From the NCBI GenBank assembly GCA_020622105.1, contig JAHRYP010000005.1, forward strand, positions 1-33,102: a stretch of 33,102 nucleotides of DNA, in the 5' to 3' direction. Source of the stretch: Methylotenera sp. (lineage in GTDB: Bacteria; Pseudomonadota; Gammaproteobacteria; Burkholderiales; Methylophilaceae). Positions within the stretch are counted from its first letter, which is position 1, and each line of letters starts with the position of its first letter. Made by a program: the position numbers and the translations under genes. The notes beneath the pieces were generated by a model. It searched no databases and was not told the DNA's origin. It saw only the letters and a list, made by a program, of their open reading frames with translations. Of the stretch, positions 19,208 to 28,397 are shown in pieces.

Positions 19208-20041
19208 ATGGCATTAGTTAAAGTCAAACCAACTTCCCCCGGTCGTCGTGGCGTACTTAAGGTGGTAACGCCTGATTTGTACAAAGGTAAACCACACGCA
19301 CCGCTGTTGGAAAGTCAAAGTAAAAACGCTGGCCGTAATAATAACGGTCGTATTACAACACGTCACCAAGGTGGCGGCCATAAGCAGCATTATCGCTTGG
19401 TTGATTTCCGTCGTAACAAAGATGGCATTCCAGCTAAAGTTGAGCATATTGAATATGACCCAAACCGTACAGCACACATTGCTTTGCTTTGTTACGCTGA
19501 TGGCGAGCGCCGTTACATTATTGCACCACGTGGCGTAGCTGCTGGTACACAACTGATCAGTGGTTCAGATGCGCCTATCAGAGTTGGTAACGCATTGCCG
19601 TTACGTAACATCCCTGTAGGTAGCACGATTCATTGTATCGAATTGCAACCTGGTAAAGGTGCGCAGTTGGCTCGTTCAGCTGGTACTTCAGTGCAGTTGC
19701 TGGCTCGCGAAGGTAGTTATGCGCAGTTGCGTTTACGTTCAGGTGAAGTTCGCCGCGTACATGTTGATTGCAAGGCAACCTTAGGTGAAGTTGGTAATGA
19801 AGAGCATTCACTGCGTTCAATTGGTAAAGCTGGTGCTATGCGCTGGCGCGGTGTTCGTCCAACCGTTCGCGGTGTGGTGATGAACCCGGTTGATCACCCA
19901 CACGGTGGTGGTGAAGGTAGAACTGCTGCGGGTATGAATCCAGTTAGCCCATGGGGTGTTAAAACTAAGGGTTATCGTACACGTAGTAGCAAGCGTACAG
20001 ATAATATGCGTATTAGTCGTCGTCCGAGAGGCGTAAGGTAA
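19208..20041 (+). CDS. rplB: 50S ribosomal protein L2
   Basis: L2 bridges the subunits and supports peptidyl-transferase activity. The 277-residue product has the SH3-like and OB-like core. The hallmark C-terminal segment [14 protein letters not shown] is at about residues 226-239, with His230 matching the essential histidine (E. coli His229). The lysine/arginine-rich tail ends RRPRGVR. The ATG follows AAGGAGAGAAGAT, and rpsS begins four bases after the stop. Confidence 0.98.
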   Translation: MALVKVKPTSPGRRGVLKVVTPDLYKGKPHAPLLESQSKNAGRNNNGRITTRHQGGGHKQHYRLVDFRRNKDGIPAKVEHIEYDPNRTAHIALLCYADGERRYIIAPRGVAAGTQLISGSDAPIRVGNALPLRNIPVGSTIHCIELQPGKGAQLARSAGTSVQLLAREGSYAQLRLRSGEVRRVHVDCKATLGEVGNEEHSLRSIGKAGAMRWRGVRPTVRGVVMNPVDHPHGGGEGRTAAGMNPVSPWGVKTKGYRTRSSKRTDNMRISRRPRGVR

Positions 20042-20045
20042 TCAT

Positions 20046-20321
20046 ATGGCACGTTCACTAAAAAAAGGTCCATTTATTGATGGTCATTTGGCTAAAAAAG
20101 TAGAAGTCGCTGCTGCTTCACGCGACCGTAAACCAATTAAGACTTGGTCACGTCGTTCTACAATTTTCCCAGATTTTATTGGTCTTACTATTGCAATTCA
20201 TAATGGTAAGCAACACGTACCTGTGTTGATTTCTGAAAACATGGTTGGTCACAAGCTTGGCGAATTTGCGTTAACACGCACATTCAAAGGTCATGCAGCC
20301 GACAAGAAAGCTAAGAAGTAG
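20046..20321 (+). CDS. rpsS: 30S ribosomal protein S19
   Basis: S19 lies in the 30S head and contacts the A-site finger bridge. The 91-residue product begins [20 protein letters not shown] and contains the signature [26 protein letters not shown] at about residues 59-84. Length and sequence are family-normal. It follows rplB by four bases; GTAAGGTAATC serves as a modest ribosome site inside the rplB end. Its stop TAG overlaps the ribosome site of rplV. Confidence 0.97.
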   Translation: MARSLKKGPFIDGHLAKKVEVAAASRDRKPIKTWSRRSTIFPDFIGLTIAIHNGKQHVPVLISENMVGHKLGEFALTRTFKGHAADKKAKK

Positions 20322-20330
20322 GAGCTGATG

Positions 20331-20660
20331 ATGCAAGTATCTGCAATATTAAAAGGTGTACATCTCTCTCCTCAAAAGGCTAGATTGGTGGCAGACCTCG
20401 TACGCGGCAAAAAAGTTGATCACGCACTTAACATCTTGAACTTCACACCTAAAAAAGGTGCTGAGATCATCAAGAAAGTTGTTGAGTCTGCAATCGCTAA
20501 TGCTGAACATAACAATGGGGCTGATATCGATGAGTTGAAGGTTACTTCAATCTATGTTGATAAAGGCATTGTGCTGAAACGTATTCGTCCACGTGCAAAA
20601 GGTCGCGCTGGTCGTATTACTAAACCAACCTGTCACATTCATGTGACTGTCGGTAACTAA
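20331..20660 (+). CDS. rplV: 50S ribosomal protein L22
   Basis: L22 lines the exit tunnel near the macrolide-binding site. The product is 109 residues, starting [20 protein letters not shown], with [20 protein letters not shown] at about residues 49-68. Two tandem ATGs occur (20328 and 20331). I chose the second because AGGAG at 20320-20324 is 6 bases away, versus 3 for the first, and because a single methionine matches the family start. The other choice adds one methionine. The tunnel loop carries no visible insertion or deletion. Confidence 0.93.
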   Translation: MQVSAILKGVHLSPQKARLVADLVRGKKVDHALNILNFTPKKGAEIIKKVVESAIANAEHNNGADIDELKVTSIYVDKGIVLKRIRPRAKGRAGRITKPTCHIHVTVGN

Positions 20661-20669
20661 AGGATAATC

Positions 20670-21392
20670 ATGGGTCAGAAAATTCATCCAATTGGTTTCC
20701 GTCTGAGTGTCCAAAAGAACTGGGCCTCACGTTGGTATGCCAATAGTAAAAACTTCCCTGCGATGTTGCAAAGCGACATTAAAGTACGCGAGTTTCTGAA
20801 CAAGAAATTAGCAAGTGCTGCAGTGAGCCGTATTTTGATTGAGCGTCCTGCAAAGAACGCAAAAATCACAATCTACAGCGCGCGTCCAGGTGTTGTGATC
20901 GGTAAAAAAGGTGAAGACATCGAGTCATTACGTGCTTCTCTTCAAGGTTTGATGGGCGTTCCTGTTCATCTGAACATCGAAGAAGTGCGTAAGCCAGAAC
21001 TTGATGCAACTTTGATTGCACAGTCTATCGCTCAACAGCTTGAAAAACGTGTGATGTTCCGCCGTGCCATGAAACGCGCTATGCAAAATGCAATGCGTTT
21101 AGGTGCTCAAGGTATCAAGATCATGAGTTCAGGTCGTTTGAATGGTATCGAGATCGCACGTACCGAATGGTACCGTGAAGGTCGTGTGCCACTTCATACA
21201 TTGCGTGCTGATATTGATTACGGTGTAGCTGAAGCTTCAACTACCTACGGTATCATCGGCATTAAAGTATGGGTATTCAAAGGTGAGATATTTGCAGGTA
21301 ATGCACAAGCTGCGCAAGCTGCTGTTGCACCAGCTGCTGAACCTGAAAAAAGAGTAAGAAAGGCGAGGGCTAAAGATGCTACAACCGTCTAG
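20670..21392 (+). CDS. rpsC: 30S ribosomal protein S3
   Basis: S3 is part of the mRNA entry site and helps mRNA unwinding. The 240-residue product has the KH domain with [15 protein letters not shown] (about 74-88) and the S3 C-terminal domain with [24 protein letters not shown]. The C-terminal tail is alanine-rich then basic (from about residue 214). Its last 17 bases overlap the rplP start, in a different frame. The start follows AAAGGATAATC. Confidence 0.97.
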   Translation: MGQKIHPIGFRLSVQKNWASRWYANSKNFPAMLQSDIKVREFLNKKLASAAVSRILIERPAKNAKITIYSARPGVVIGKKGEDIESLRASLQGLMGVPVHLNIEEVRKPELDATLIAQSIAQQLEKRVMFRRAMKRAMQNAMRLGAQGIKIMSSGRLNGIEIARTEWYREGRVPLHTLRADIDYGVAEASTTYGIIGIKVWVFKGEIFAGNAQAAQAAVAPAAEPEKRVRKARAKDATTV

Positions 21393-21792
21393 ACAAAAAT
21401 ACCGTAAGATGCAAAAAGGCCGTAATAAAGGCATTGCAACTACGGGTAATAAAGTAAGCTTTGGTGACTTTGGCTTGAAAGCAATTGGTCGCGGTCGTTT
21501 GACTGCACGTCAAATTGAAGCTGCGCGTCGTGTTATGACTCGTCACATTAAACGTGGTGGTCGTGTATGGATTCGCATTTTCCCGGATCAGCCAATTTCT
21601 AAAAAACCTGCTGAAGTTCGTATGGGTAACGGTAAAGGTAGTACCGAGTACTACGTAGCCCAAATCCAACCAGGTAAAATGTTGTACGAGATGGATGGTG
21701 TAAGTGAAGAGCTTGCACGTGAAGCGTTCCGTTTGGCTGCTGCTAAGTTGCCAATCGAAACAACATTCATGACTCGCCAACTTGGTAGTTAA
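21376..21792 (+). CDS. rplP: 50S ribosomal protein L16
   Basis: L16 supports tRNA accommodation near the A site. The 138-residue product begins [19 protein letters not shown], matching the family start exactly, so the overlap with rpsC (17 bases) is real. Other conserved parts are [20 protein letters not shown] and [20 protein letters not shown]. The ribosome site AAAGGCGAGG lies within the rpsC coding end, which suggests translational coupling. Length is as in E. coli L16 (136). Confidence 0.97.
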   Translation: MLQPSRQKYRKMQKGRNKGIATTGNKVSFGDFGLKAIGRGRLTARQIEAARRVMTRHIKRGGRVWIRIFPDQPISKKPAEVRMGNGKGSTEYYVAQIQPGKMLYEMDGVSEELAREAFRLAAAKLPIETTFMTRQLGS

Positions 21793-21809
21793 GGAAAGGT
21801 GAGCTAAAT

Positions 21810-22004
21810 ATGAATGCAACCGATTTAAGAGCAAAAAGCGTTGATGAGTTAAATGCAGAGTTGATTGAATTGCGCCGTGCGCAATTCTCACTGCGCATGC
21901 AATTGGCTACTCAGCAGTTAAATAAAGTAGATCAGCTAGGTAAAGTACGCAAAGATGTAGCGCGTGTTAAGACTGTATTGGCTGAGAAAGCAAAGCAGGC
22001 ATAA
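21810..22004 (+). CDS. rpmC: 50S ribosomal protein L29
   Basis: L29 lies next to L23 at the tunnel exit. The 64-residue product is almost all helical and charged, with [20 protein letters not shown] at about 21-40 and [13 protein letters not shown] near the end, the L29 signature. It starts 17 bases after rplP behind AAGGAAAGGTGAGC. The rpsQ start follows one base after its stop. Confidence 0.95.
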   Translation: MNATDLRAKSVDELNAELIELRRAQFSLRMQLATQQLNKVDQLGKVRKDVARVKTVLAEKAKQA

Positions 22005-22005
22005 T

Positions 22006-22251
22006 ATGACCGAAACAACAAAAGTAGTGCGTAGTCTTACTGGTCGTGTAGTTAGCGACAAGATGGACAAAACTGTTACTGTTTTAGTTGAGCGTAAAGT
22101 GAAGCATCCTTTGATTGGTAAAGTTGTTCGCCAATCCAAGAAGTTTCATGCGCACGATGAAACAAATAGCTGTAAAGAAGGTGATTTGGTGACTATCGTT
22201 GAAAGTCGTCCATTATCAAAAACAAAAACTTGGGTAGTTAAACAAGCCTAA
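22006..22251 (+). CDS. rpsQ: 30S ribosomal protein S17
   Basis: S17 is a primary 16S rRNA-binding protein with an OB fold. The product is 81 residues, containing [22 protein letters not shown] (in order) and the signature [25 protein letters not shown]. The frame is open upstream to 21964, inside rpmC, but the ATG at 22006 gives the normal family length and N terminus. It is the last gene before a terminator-like hairpin and a new promoter, so it probably ends the S10 transcription unit. Confidence 0.95.
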   Translation: MTETTKVVRSLTGRVVSDKMDKTVTVLVERKVKHPLIGKVVRQSKKFHAHDETNSCKEGDLVTIVESRPLSKTKTWVVKQA

Positions 22252-22260
22252 GTTGTACAT

Positions 22261-22293
22261 TGCGCAATTACTGTCAAAAGTAATTGCGCATTT
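22261..22293 (+). terminator. Hairpin ending the S10 block after rpsQ
   Basis: A perfect 12-bp stem TGCGCAATTACT (22261-22272) / AGTAATTGCGCA (22279-22290) with a 6-nt loop lies 9 bases after the rpsQ stop, followed by only TTTAG. It looks like a partial terminator or 3'-end stabiliser. Its right arm overlaps the -35 region of the following promoter. Confidence 0.55.
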
Positions 22294-22312
22294 AGTATTA
22301 GCTGTATATAAT
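22284..22312 (+). promoter_or_regulatory. Putative spc operon promoter upstream of rplN
   Basis: A perfect -10 TATAAT (22307-22312) has a weak -35 TTGCGC (22284-22289) at exactly 17 bp. The start would be near 22319, leaving a leader of about 130 nt before rplN. E. coli likewise starts the spc operon at rplN. The -35 matches the consensus only in TTG, so activity is likely but unproven. Confidence 0.55.
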
Positions 22313-22324
22313 GTTTTGTTTTTC

Positions 22325-22424
22325 GGCGAGCGACTTATATAAGTCATAAAGCTCTCGCCCCAATACTGACCGTGGTCTGTCGGCCTAAATAGTTTTTAAC
22401 TATAAATGGCCGGTGTTGGTTTTT
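22325..22424 (+). promoter_or_regulatory. Structured leader of the rplN operon
   Basis: The first structure has outer arms GGCGAG (22325-22330) and CTCGCC (22354-22359) enclosing a palindrome GACTTATATAAGTC (22332-22345). The second has outer arms CGGCC (22381-22385) and GGCCG (22408-22412), inner arms ATAGTT and AACTAT, and then a run of five T at 22420-22424. The second resembles a transcription attenuator with a displaced T-run. The controlling ligand is unknown; E. coli S8 control of spc acts at a different place. Confidence 0.45.
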
Positions 22425-22449
22425 ACGGATTAAGTTGGAGATTATTCTC

Positions 22450-22818
22450 ATGATTCAAATGCAATCAAGGCTTGAAGTTGCCGATAATACTGGTGCGCGC
22501 TCTGTGCAGTGCATTAAGGTATTGGGTGGCTCAAAGCGTCGTTACGCTGGTATAGGCGATATCATCAAAGTAAGCATCAAAGATGCTGCTCCACGTGGTC
22601 GCGTTAAAAAAGGCGAAGTTTACAGCGCTGTTGTTGTGCGTACTGCTAAAGGTGTTCGTCGTCCAGACGGTTCTTTAGTTAAGTTCGACGGCAATGCAGC
22701 TGTTCTGTTGAATAACAAATTAGAACCGATTGGCACCCGTATTTTTGGGCCAGTGACTCGTGAATTACGTTCAGAGAAATTCATGAAAATCGTTTCATTA
22801 GCACCAGAAGTATTGTAG
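22450..22818 (+). CDS. rplN: 50S ribosomal protein L14
   Basis: L14 contributes to a subunit bridge and binds the silencing factor RsfS. The product is 122 residues, with [19 protein letters not shown] at the start and the C-terminal [20 protein letters not shown]. These align end to end with the family (E. coli 123). The frame opens at a TTG at 22435, but that codon lies at the ribosome site itself (TTGGAG), so the ATG at 22450 is chosen. It is the first gene of the spc block. Confidence 0.97.
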   Translation: MIQMQSRLEVADNTGARSVQCIKVLGGSKRRYAGIGDIIKVSIKDAAPRGRVKKGEVYSAVVVRTAKGVRRPDGSLVKFDGNAAVLLNNKLEPIGTRIFGPVTRELRSEKFMKIVSLAPEVL

Positions 22819-22826
22819 GAGCTCAC

Positions 22827-23144
22827 ATGAGTAAAATTCGCAAGGGTGATCAGGTCATCCTAAATACAGGTAAGGACAAAGGTAAGCAAGGTACAGTATT
22901 GAGTATTCTTGATTCCGGTAAGGTTGTTGTTGAAGGTCTTAACTTGGTTAAGAAACATGCTAAACCTAACCCGATGAAAGGTATCGCTGGCGGCATCATC
23001 GCTAAAGAAATGCCTATCGATATTTCAAACGTTGCTTTATTTAACAGTGCGACCCAAAAAGGTGATCGCGTAGGCTTCAAGACATTGGATGATGGTCGCA
23101 AAGTTCGCGTATTCAAATCTAATGGCGAAGCAGTGGACGCATAG
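22827..23144 (+). CDS. rplX: 50S ribosomal protein L24
   Basis: L24 is one of the two initiators of 50S assembly. The 105-residue product has the KOW motif [20 protein letters not shown] at about residues 6-25, and [10 protein letters not shown] followed by the typical C-terminal part. It begins 8 bases after rplN behind AGGAGCTCAC, within the tightly packed spc operon. Confidence 0.96.
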   Translation: MSKIRKGDQVILNTGKDKGKQGTVLSILDSGKVVVEGLNLVKKHAKPNPMKGIAGGIIAKEMPIDISNVALFNSATQKGDRVGFKTLDDGRKVRVFKSNGEAVDA

Positions 23145-23152
23145 GAAGAATT

Positions 23153-23692
23153 ATGGCGCGCTTAAAAGATTATTATAAAGACTCAGTTGTAAAAGCTATG
23201 ACTGAGCAATTTGGTTACACTTCTGTGATGCAAGTACCTCGCATTGAAAAAATCACACTGAATATGGGTGTTGGTGAGGCTGTTGCTGATAAGAAAGTAA
23301 TGGAGCATGCTGTTGGTGATATGGAAAAAATTGCTGGTCAAAAAGCAATCGTTACCAAAGCCAAAAAATCAGTAGCTGCATTTAAGATTCGTGATGACTA
23401 TCCTGTTGGATGTAAAGTTACTTTACGTCGTGAGCGTATGTACGAATTCCTGGATCGCCTGGTAACAGTTGCTATTCCACGTATTCGCGACTTCCGTGGT
23501 ATTTCTGCTAAATCTTTTGATGGCCGTGGAAATTACAACATGGGTGTTAAAGAGCAGATCATTTTCCCTGAAATTGAATACGACAAAATCGATGCAATCC
23601 GCGGGATGAATATCACTATTACTACTACTGCGAAAACAGATGAAGAAGCAAAAGCTTTGCTTGCTGCATTCAGTTTTCCTTTCAGAGGTTAA
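23153..23692 (+). CDS. rplE: 50S ribosomal protein L5
   Basis: L5 binds 5S rRNA and contacts P-site tRNA and S13. The 179-residue product begins [20 protein letters not shown]. It contains [20 protein letters not shown] and the C-terminal [20 protein letters not shown], matching E. coli L5 (179). The start follows AGGAAGAATT. In E. coli the S8 target lies around the start of this gene; I do not recognise such a site here. Confidence 0.97.
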   Translation: MARLKDYYKDSVVKAMTEQFGYTSVMQVPRIEKITLNMGVGEAVADKKVMEHAVGDMEKIAGQKAIVTKAKKSVAAFKIRDDYPVGCKVTLRRERMYEFLDRLVTVAIPRIRDFRGISAKSFDGRGNYNMGVKEQIIFPEIEYDKIDAIRGMNITITTTAKTDEEAKALLAAFSFPFRG

Positions 23693-23695
23693 GAC

Positions 23696-24001
23696 ATGGC
23701 TAAAACCTGTATGACAGAGCGCGAAATCAAACGCCGCGCAACTGTAAGTAAATTTGCTGCAAAACGTGCAGCACTTGAAGCTACAATGAATGACGTTAAT
23801 GCTACTGCTGAAGCTCGTTTAGAAGCGCGTATGAAATTCCAAGCGCTTCCACGTAACTCAAGCCCGGTACGTCTTCGTAACCGTTGTGCTTTAACTGGTC
23901 GCCCACGTGGTGTGTTTAGTAAATTCGGTATTGGGCGTAGTAAACTGCGCGATTTGATGATGAGTGGCCAAGTGCCAGGCGTCACCAAGGCCAGCTGGTA
24001 A
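23696..24001 (+). CDS. rpsN: 30S ribosomal protein S14 (zinc-free form)
   Basis: S14 is needed for late 30S head assembly. The 101-residue product is the long form lacking the CxxC...CxxC zinc ribbon; it has [20 protein letters not shown] (about 51-70), then [21 protein letters not shown]. This long form is usual in proteobacteria. The start lies 3 bases after rplE; the ribosome site AGAGGTTAAGAC overlaps the rplE end. Confidence 0.96.
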   Translation: MAKTCMTEREIKRRATVSKFAAKRAALEATMNDVNATAEARLEARMKFQALPRNSSPVRLRNRCALTGRPRGVFSKFGIGRSKLRDLMMSGQVPGVTKASW

Positions 24002-24016
24002 TAGGAGAATAGATCT

Positions 24017-24412
24017 ATGAGTATGAGTGATCCAATTGCCGACATGTTGACGCGTATTCGTAATGCGCAGATGGTCAATAAAGCGGTTGTAACTATGCCT
24101 TCTTCTAATGTTAAGTCTGCTATTGCTAGCGTACTTAAAGATGAAGGTTATATTGAAGATTTTGCTGTTTCAAAAGATGGCAGCAAAGCCACATTAAACA
24201 TTAGCTTGAAATACTATGCAGGTCGCCCAGTAATTGAGCGTATTCAGCGTGTAAGCAAGCCCGGTTTGCGTGTTTACAAAGGAAGTCAAGAGATTCCTAA
24301 AGTAATGAATGGCCTGGGTGTGACAATTATGTCTACATCTAAGGGTGTAATGACAGATCGTAAAGCTCAAGCTGCCGGTATCGGTGGTGAAGTGCTGTGC
24401 GTAGTGGCTTAA
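24017..24412 (+). CDS. rpsH: 30S ribosomal protein S8
   Basis: S8 binds helix 21 of 16S rRNA and in E. coli represses the spc operon. The 131-residue product begins [18 protein letters not shown] and has the C-terminal signature [20 protein letters not shown] at about residues 107-126. A second in-frame ATG occurs at 24023. The first is chosen because AGGAG is 10 bases away and E. coli S8 begins MSMQDPIADML. Confidence 0.96.
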   Translation: MSMSDPIADMLTRIRNAQMVNKAVVTMPSSNVKSAIASVLKDEGYIEDFAVSKDGSKATLNISLKYYAGRPVIERIQRVSKPGLRVYKGSQEIPKVMNGLGVTIMSTSKGVMTDRKAQAAGIGGEVLCVVA

Positions 24413-24422
24413 GGAGAAGCAA

Positions 24423-24956
24423 ATGTCACGTGTTGCTAAAAATCCAGTAGCTATCCCTGCTAAAGTAGAAGTGTTGTTGAGTGCTGATGCAATCAACGTA
24501 AGCGGTCCTTTAGGTAAATTGACACAAGCTTTGACTTCAGCCGTTGTGCTGAAAAAAGAAGGTGATGCAATTACTTTTGTTGCAGCTAATGATGCTAAAC
24601 ATTCACAAGCGATGTCAGGTACGGTACGTGCCTTGGTTGCTAATATGGTGAAAGGTGTATCAGAAGGCTTTACACGTAAGTTGACACTGATTGGTGTTGG
24701 TTACAAAGCTGCTGCTCAAGGTGCTGTATTAAACTTAGAGTTGGGTTATTCACATCCGATCAACCACAAGATGCCAGCAGGCGTTACTGTTGCTACACCT
24801 ACACCGACTGAGATCGTGTTAACAGGTGTTGATAAACAAGTGATTGGTCAAGTTGCAGCGCAGATTCGTGCTTACCGTGCTCCAGAACCTTACAAAGGCA
24901 AAGGTGTTCGTTATTCCGATGAAGTTGTTGTAATTAAAGAAACCAAAAAGAAATAA
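24423..24956 (+). CDS. rplF: 50S ribosomal protein L6
   Basis: L6 sits near the sarcin-ricin loop and factor-binding site. The 177-residue product has two similar domains. It starts [20 protein letters not shown] and ends with the L6 signature [20 protein letters not shown] at about residues 154-173. Length equals the E. coli protein. The ribosome site AAGGAGAAGC lies directly before the ATG, 10 bases after rpsH. Confidence 0.97.
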   Translation: MSRVAKNPVAIPAKVEVLLSADAINVSGPLGKLTQALTSAVVLKKEGDAITFVAANDAKHSQAMSGTVRALVANMVKGVSEGFTRKLTLIGVGYKAAAQGAVLNLELGYSHPINHKMPAGVTVATPTPTEIVLTGVDKQVIGQVAAQIRAYRAPEPYKGKGVRYSDEVVVIKETKKK

Positions 24957-24966
24957 GGCTTAAAAA

Positions 24967-25320
24967 ATGAACAACGTAAATAATCGCTTGCGTCGTGCAC
25001 GTAAAACCCGTGCCAAAATTGCAGAGCTAAAAGTTACCCGTTTAAGTGTGCACCGTACTAATACACACATTTATGCGCAAATTATTGCTGAAACTGGCGA
25101 TAAAGTAATTGCTAGCGCTTCTACGGTTGAGGCCGACGTTCGTAAAAACATTAAAAATGGCGGCAATGTTGAAGCTGCTGCGGCAATTGGTAAGTTAATT
25201 GCTGAGAAGGCGAAAAAAGCAGGTATTACAACCGTGGCTTTTGATCGTTCTGGTTACAAATATCATGGCCGTATTAAAGCGTTGGCAGATGCCGCACGTG
25301 AAAACGGTTTGTCCTTCTAA
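24967..25320 (+). CDS. rplR: 50S ribosomal protein L18
   Basis: L18 binds 5S rRNA together with L5. The 117-residue product has a basic N terminus ([15 protein letters not shown]) and [19 protein letters not shown]. The C-terminal signature [20 protein letters not shown] is at about residues 94-113, ending NGLSF, as in the family. It lies 10 bases after rplF behind AAGGCTTAAAA, a weaker ribosome site than its neighbours. Confidence 0.97.
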   Translation: MNNVNNRLRRARKTRAKIAELKVTRLSVHRTNTHIYAQIIAETGDKVIASASTVEADVRKNIKNGGNVEAAAAIGKLIAEKAKKAGITTVAFDRSGYKYHGRIKALADAARENGLSF

Positions 25321-25347
25321 TTGGTCTGATTGCTTAAGAGGTTAATG

Positions 25348-25860
25348 ATGGCAAAAGAAATTGAACAGCAACAGCAGCAGACTGATGGTTTGCGCGAAAA
25401 AATGATTGCAGTTAATCGTGTAAGTAAAACGGTTAAAGGTGGTCGCATTATGAGTTTTGCTGCACTTACAGTAGTAGGTGACGGTGATGGTGCGGTAGGT
25501 ATGGGTAAAGGTAAGGCACGTGAAGTTCCAGTTGCAGTGCAAAAGGCAATGGATGAAGCGCGTCGCGGTATGTTAAAAATTAATTTAACAAACGGTACTT
25601 TACATCATGCAGTAACAGGCGTTCACGGTGCTGCAAAAGTATTCATTCAACCAGCTTCTGAAGGTACCGGTATTATTGCTGGTGGCGCTATGCGTGCGAT
25701 CTTTGAAGTAATGGGTGTAACTAACGTTGTGGCTAAATGTATCGGTTCTACAAACCCATACAATTTAGTTCGCGCTACATTAAACGGCTTAGAGTCTATG
25801 AATACGCCTGCGGAAATTGCAGCTAAACGTGGCAAATCAGTCGAAGAAATTAGAGGCTAA
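25348..25860 (+). CDS. rpsE: 30S ribosomal protein S5
   Basis: S5 lies at the mRNA entry tunnel and affects accuracy. The product is 170 residues, with [20 protein letters not shown] and the dsRBD-like fold, then [20 protein letters not shown]. The segment [10 protein letters not shown], where spectinomycin-resistance changes fall, appears normal. The frame opens earlier and tandem ATGs lie at 25345 and 25348. I chose 25348 because AAGAGG is 6 bases upstream and MAKEIEQ matches the family. A run of five glutamines near residues 6-11 is a small local peculiarity. Confidence 0.94.
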   Translation: MAKEIEQQQQQTDGLREKMIAVNRVSKTVKGGRIMSFAALTVVGDGDGAVGMGKGKAREVPVAVQKAMDEARRGMLKINLTNGTLHHAVTGVHGAAKVFIQPASEGTGIIAGGAMRAIFEVMGVTNVVAKCIGSTNPYNLVRATLNGLESMNTPAEIAAKRGKSVEEIRG

Positions 25861-25862
25861 TC

Positions 25863-26060
25863 ATGGCTAAAGCAAAAAAAGATGCATCAACTATCAAAGT
25901 AACGCTGGTTAAAAGTGTTATTGGTCGTATTGAAGCGCATAAAGCTACAGTTAAAGGCTTGGGTCTGCGTCGTATGCACCATACAGTTGAGTTACAAGAT
26001 ACACCGGCAATTCGCGGCATGATTAATGCCGTTAGCTATCTCGTAAAGGTAGAAGCATAA
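25863..26060 (+). CDS. rpmD: 50S ribosomal protein L30
   Basis: L30 is a small 50S protein. The 65-residue product contains [20 protein letters not shown] and [20 protein letters not shown], the family signature, and ends YLVKVEA. It is a few residues longer at the N terminus than E. coli L30 (59). It follows rpsE by two bases, and its stop overlaps the rplO start (TAATG), consistent with coupled translation. Confidence 0.95.
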   Translation: MAKAKKDASTIKVTLVKSVIGRIEAHKATVKGLGLRRMHHTVELQDTPAIRGMINAVSYLVKVEA

Positions 26061-26500
26061 TGCAATTAAATACTATTAAGCCTGCAGAAGGCGCAAAAAA
26101 AGAACGTCGTCGCGTTGGTCGCGGTATTGGTTCAGGTTTAGGTAAAACAGCTGGTCGTGGCCATAAAGGTCAGAAATCACGTACTGGCGGTTTCCATAAA
26201 GTTGGTTTTGAAGGCGGTCAAATGCCTATTCAACGTCGCTTGCCTAAACGTGGCTTTAAATCTATGACTAAAGCTGATACGGCACACGTTCGTACTAGCG
26301 AGTTGTCATTGATTCCTAATGAAGTGATTGATTTGTTGGCTTTGAAAGCAGCAAACATTGTTTCAGGTACAGTTAAGAACGCTAAGATTTACTTGTCTGG
26401 TGACGTAGCTGCAAAATACAACATCCAAGGTCTGCTTTTGACTAAAGGTGCTCGTGCTGCTATTGAAGCTGCCGGCGGTAAAGTTCTAGAAGCTGCATAA
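26060..26500 (+). CDS. rplO: 50S ribosomal protein L15
   Basis: L15 is a late-assembly 50S protein with a long basic N-terminal extension. The 146-residue product starts [20 protein letters not shown]. The glycine/basic region [20 protein letters not shown] is at about residues 22-41, and the C-terminal signature is [17 protein letters not shown]. The ATG overlaps the rpmD stop by one base. It is followed after 11 bases by secY, the normal order. Confidence 0.96.
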   Translation: MQLNTIKPAEGAKKERRRVGRGIGSGLGKTAGRGHKGQKSRTGGFHKVGFEGGQMPIQRRLPKRGFKSMTKADTAHVRTSELSLIPNEVIDLLALKAANIVSGTVKNAKIYLSGDVAAKYNIQGLLLTKGARAAIEAAGGKVLEAA

Positions 26501-26511
26501 GAGATATTATT

Positions 26512-27831
26512 TTGGCACAAGAAGGCTTATTAAAAACAGCGGCAAAAATGGGCGAGCTTAAAAGTCGCCTGTTTTTTGTTTTGGGTGCTTTAGTAGTTTA
26601 TCGCTTGGGTGCGCATATACCTGTTCCAGGTATTGATCCTGAAGTTTTGGCTAAGTTATTTGAGTCGCAAAGCGGTGGTATTCTGGGAATGTTCAATATG
26701 TTCTCAGGTGGCGCTTTATCACGCTTTACCGTATTTGCATTAGGTATTATGCCGTACATTTCTGCATCTATTATCATGCAGTTAATGGCGGCAGTATCGC
26801 CTAAGCTTGAGCAGCTGAAAAAAGAAGGTGAGGCCGGGCGTCGTGCTATTACCAAGTACACACGTTACGGAACTGTAGTGCTGGCAACATTCCAGGCATT
26901 AGGCATTGCGATTATGCTTGAAGGTCAAGCCGGTCTGGTTTTAGATCCGGGCATGGCGTTCAGGTTAACGGCAGTGATTACTCTGGTTTGCGGCACCATG
27001 TTCTTGATGTGGTTGGGCGAGCAGATTACTGAGCGCGGTATTGGTAACGGTATTTCTATCATTATTTTTGCAGGTATTGTTGCTGGTTTGCCAAGTGCGA
27101 TCGGATCTACAGCAGAGATGGTGAATACAGGTGCATTTAGTATTCCATTGGCTTTCTTCTTGCTTGTAGCAACAATTTTGGTAACTGCATTGGTTGTGTT
27201 TGTTGAACGTGGTCAACGCAAGATTACAGTTAACTACGCAAAAAGACAGGTTGGTAACAAGGTGTATGGCGGTCAAACGACACACTTACCGATGAAGTTG
27301 AATATGGCTGGTGTTATTCCTCCTATTTTTGCTTCTAGTATCATCTTGTTCCCGGCAACGTTAGCTGGCTGGTTCGGTGGAAGCGAAAGTACATTCTGGT
27401 TGAAAGATGTTGCTGCTGCTTTATCACCAGGACAGCCAATTTACATCTTGCTGTTTGCTGCTGCAATTGTTTTCTTCTGTTTCTTTTATACTGCATTGCA
27501 GTTTAATCCAAAAGATACAGCTGATAACTTGAAGAAAAGTGGTGCATTTATTCCTGGTATTAGACCTGGTGATCAAACTGCTAGATATATCGACCGCATT
27601 ATGGGTAGATTGACTTTGGTAGGCGCTGCTTACATCACGCTAGTTTGTTTGTTACCTGAGTTCTTGATTCTTAAATTTAATACTCCATTTTATTTCGGCG
27701 GTACGTCTTTGCTGATTATTGTTGTAGTAACTATGGATTTTATGACGCAAGTGCAGTCCCATTTGATGTCTCATCAATACGAGGGGTTGCTTAGAAAAGC
27801 TAATTTTAAAGGTAACGCGCTAGGGCGCTAA
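26512..27831 (+). CDS. secY: Preprotein translocase subunit SecY (TTG start)
   Basis: SecY is the protein-conducting channel of the inner membrane. The 439-residue product has ten hydrophobic segments. Conserved parts include [11 protein letters not shown] (about 32-42, first periplasmic region), the plug/lateral-gate segment with [20 protein letters not shown] (about 55-74), and [15 protein letters not shown]. The start is TTG with AAGAG 8 bases upstream. No ATG fits, since the first internal Met is at residue 13 and lies beside the conserved MGELKSRL. A weaker start may lower translation relative to the ribosomal genes. Confidence 0.95.
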   Translation: MAQEGLLKTAAKMGELKSRLFFVLGALVVYRLGAHIPVPGIDPEVLAKLFESQSGGILGMFNMFSGGALSRFTVFALGIMPYISASIIMQLMAAVSPKLEQLKKEGEAGRRAITKYTRYGTVVLATFQALGIAIMLEGQAGLVLDPGMAFRLTAVITLVCGTMFLMWLGEQITERGIGNGISIIIFAGIVAGLPSAIGSTAEMVNTGAFSIPLAFFLLVATILVTALVVFVERGQRKITVNYAKRQVGNKVYGGQTTHLPMKLNMAGVIPPIFASSIILFPATLAGWFGGSESTFWLKDVAAALSPGQPIYILLFAAAIVFFCFFYTALQFNPKDTADNLKKSGAFIPGIRPGDQTARYIDRIMGRLTLVGAAYITLVCLLPEFLILKFNTPFYFGGTSLLIIVVVTMDFMTQVQSHLMSHQYEGLLRKANFKGNALGR

Positions 27832-27842
27832 TTAGTTCTAAG

Positions 27843-28061
27843 ATGGCTAAGGAAGATAGAATTGAAATGCAAGGTGAGATTCTAGAGAATCTCCCGAATG
27901 CAACTTTTAGAGTTAAGTTAGAAAATGGCCATATAGTTTTAGGCTATATTTCTGGGAAAATGCGTATGCATTACATTCGTATTTTGCCTGGTGATAAAGT
28001 CACCGTTGAGATGACGCCTTATGATTTATCCCGTGCGCGAATTACCTTCCGTGCGAAATAG
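27843..28061 (+). CDS. infA: Translation initiation factor IF-1
   Basis: IF-1 binds the 30S A site during initiation. The 72-residue product is the standard length, an OB fold. It begins [20 protein letters not shown] and contains [22 protein letters not shown]. It starts 11 bases after secY with no strong Shine-Dalgarno (TTCTAAG), suggesting translation by read-through coupling. Its location between secY and rpmJ is common in beta- and other bacteria, unlike E. coli. Confidence 0.97.
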   Translation: MAKEDRIEMQGEILENLPNATFRVKLENGHIVLGYISGKMRMHYIRILPGDKVTVEMTPYDLSRARITFRAK

Positions 28062-28109
28062 ATAATTAAGCGTTGTAATGCATACTGTTTAGTTGTATTG
28101 GAGTGAAAT

Positions 28110-28223
28110 ATGAGAGTTCGTGCATCAGTAAAGGCTTTATGCCGTAATTGTAAAGTTGTGCGTCGTCGTGGCGTTGTACGTGTTATTTGTACAGATCCAC
28201 GTCATAAACAACGTCAAGGTTAA
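28110..28223 (+). CDS. rpmJ: 50S ribosomal protein L36 (zinc form)
   Basis: L36 is the smallest 50S protein, binding 23S rRNA late in assembly. The reading frame encodes 37 residues ([20 protein letters not shown]...KQRQG). The zinc ligands C11, C14, C27 and H32 are all present, so this is the zinc-containing form. The ribosome site TTGGAGTGAA precedes the ATG. It lies 48 bases after infA, before the alpha operon promoter region, the usual place. Confidence 0.95.
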   Translation: MRVRASVKALCRNCKVVRRRGVVRVICTDPRHKQRQG

Positions 28224-28316
28224 TCGATTTACTTCGATTAATCCAAATTGGTAACAGCTCAGGCTGGCTACTAATTTAAGTTGGTCAATAATTTAATTGA
28301 TCAGAAGATTAGCTAT

Positions 28317-28345
28317 TTGATAAAAAATGGTTTTCCTGTTAAAAT
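28317..28345 (+). promoter_or_regulatory. Alpha operon promoter (extended -10)
   Basis: The -35 TTGATA (28317-28322) and -10 TAAAAT (28340-28345) are 17 bp apart, and TG at 28337-28338 gives an extended -10. Transcription would start near 28352, only about 46 nt before rpsM. Upstream, in the 174-base gap after rpmJ, are imperfect stem-loops TTAATCGA/TCGATTAA (28220-28227 / 28234-28241) and GGTCAAT/ATTGATC around 28283-28302. Confidence 0.7.
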
Positions 28346-28397
28346 CACCGGCTTTTTTCAAGCAAGTGAATCAGTTAAGCCTAATTTGGAGTAAAGT

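Noticed and set aside
21379-21891. 170-codon open frame antisense to rplP and rpmC
   Set aside because: It is fully explained as a shadow of two well conserved ribosomal genes; no domain is recognisable. The same applies to the 170-codon antisense frame at 18702-19214.
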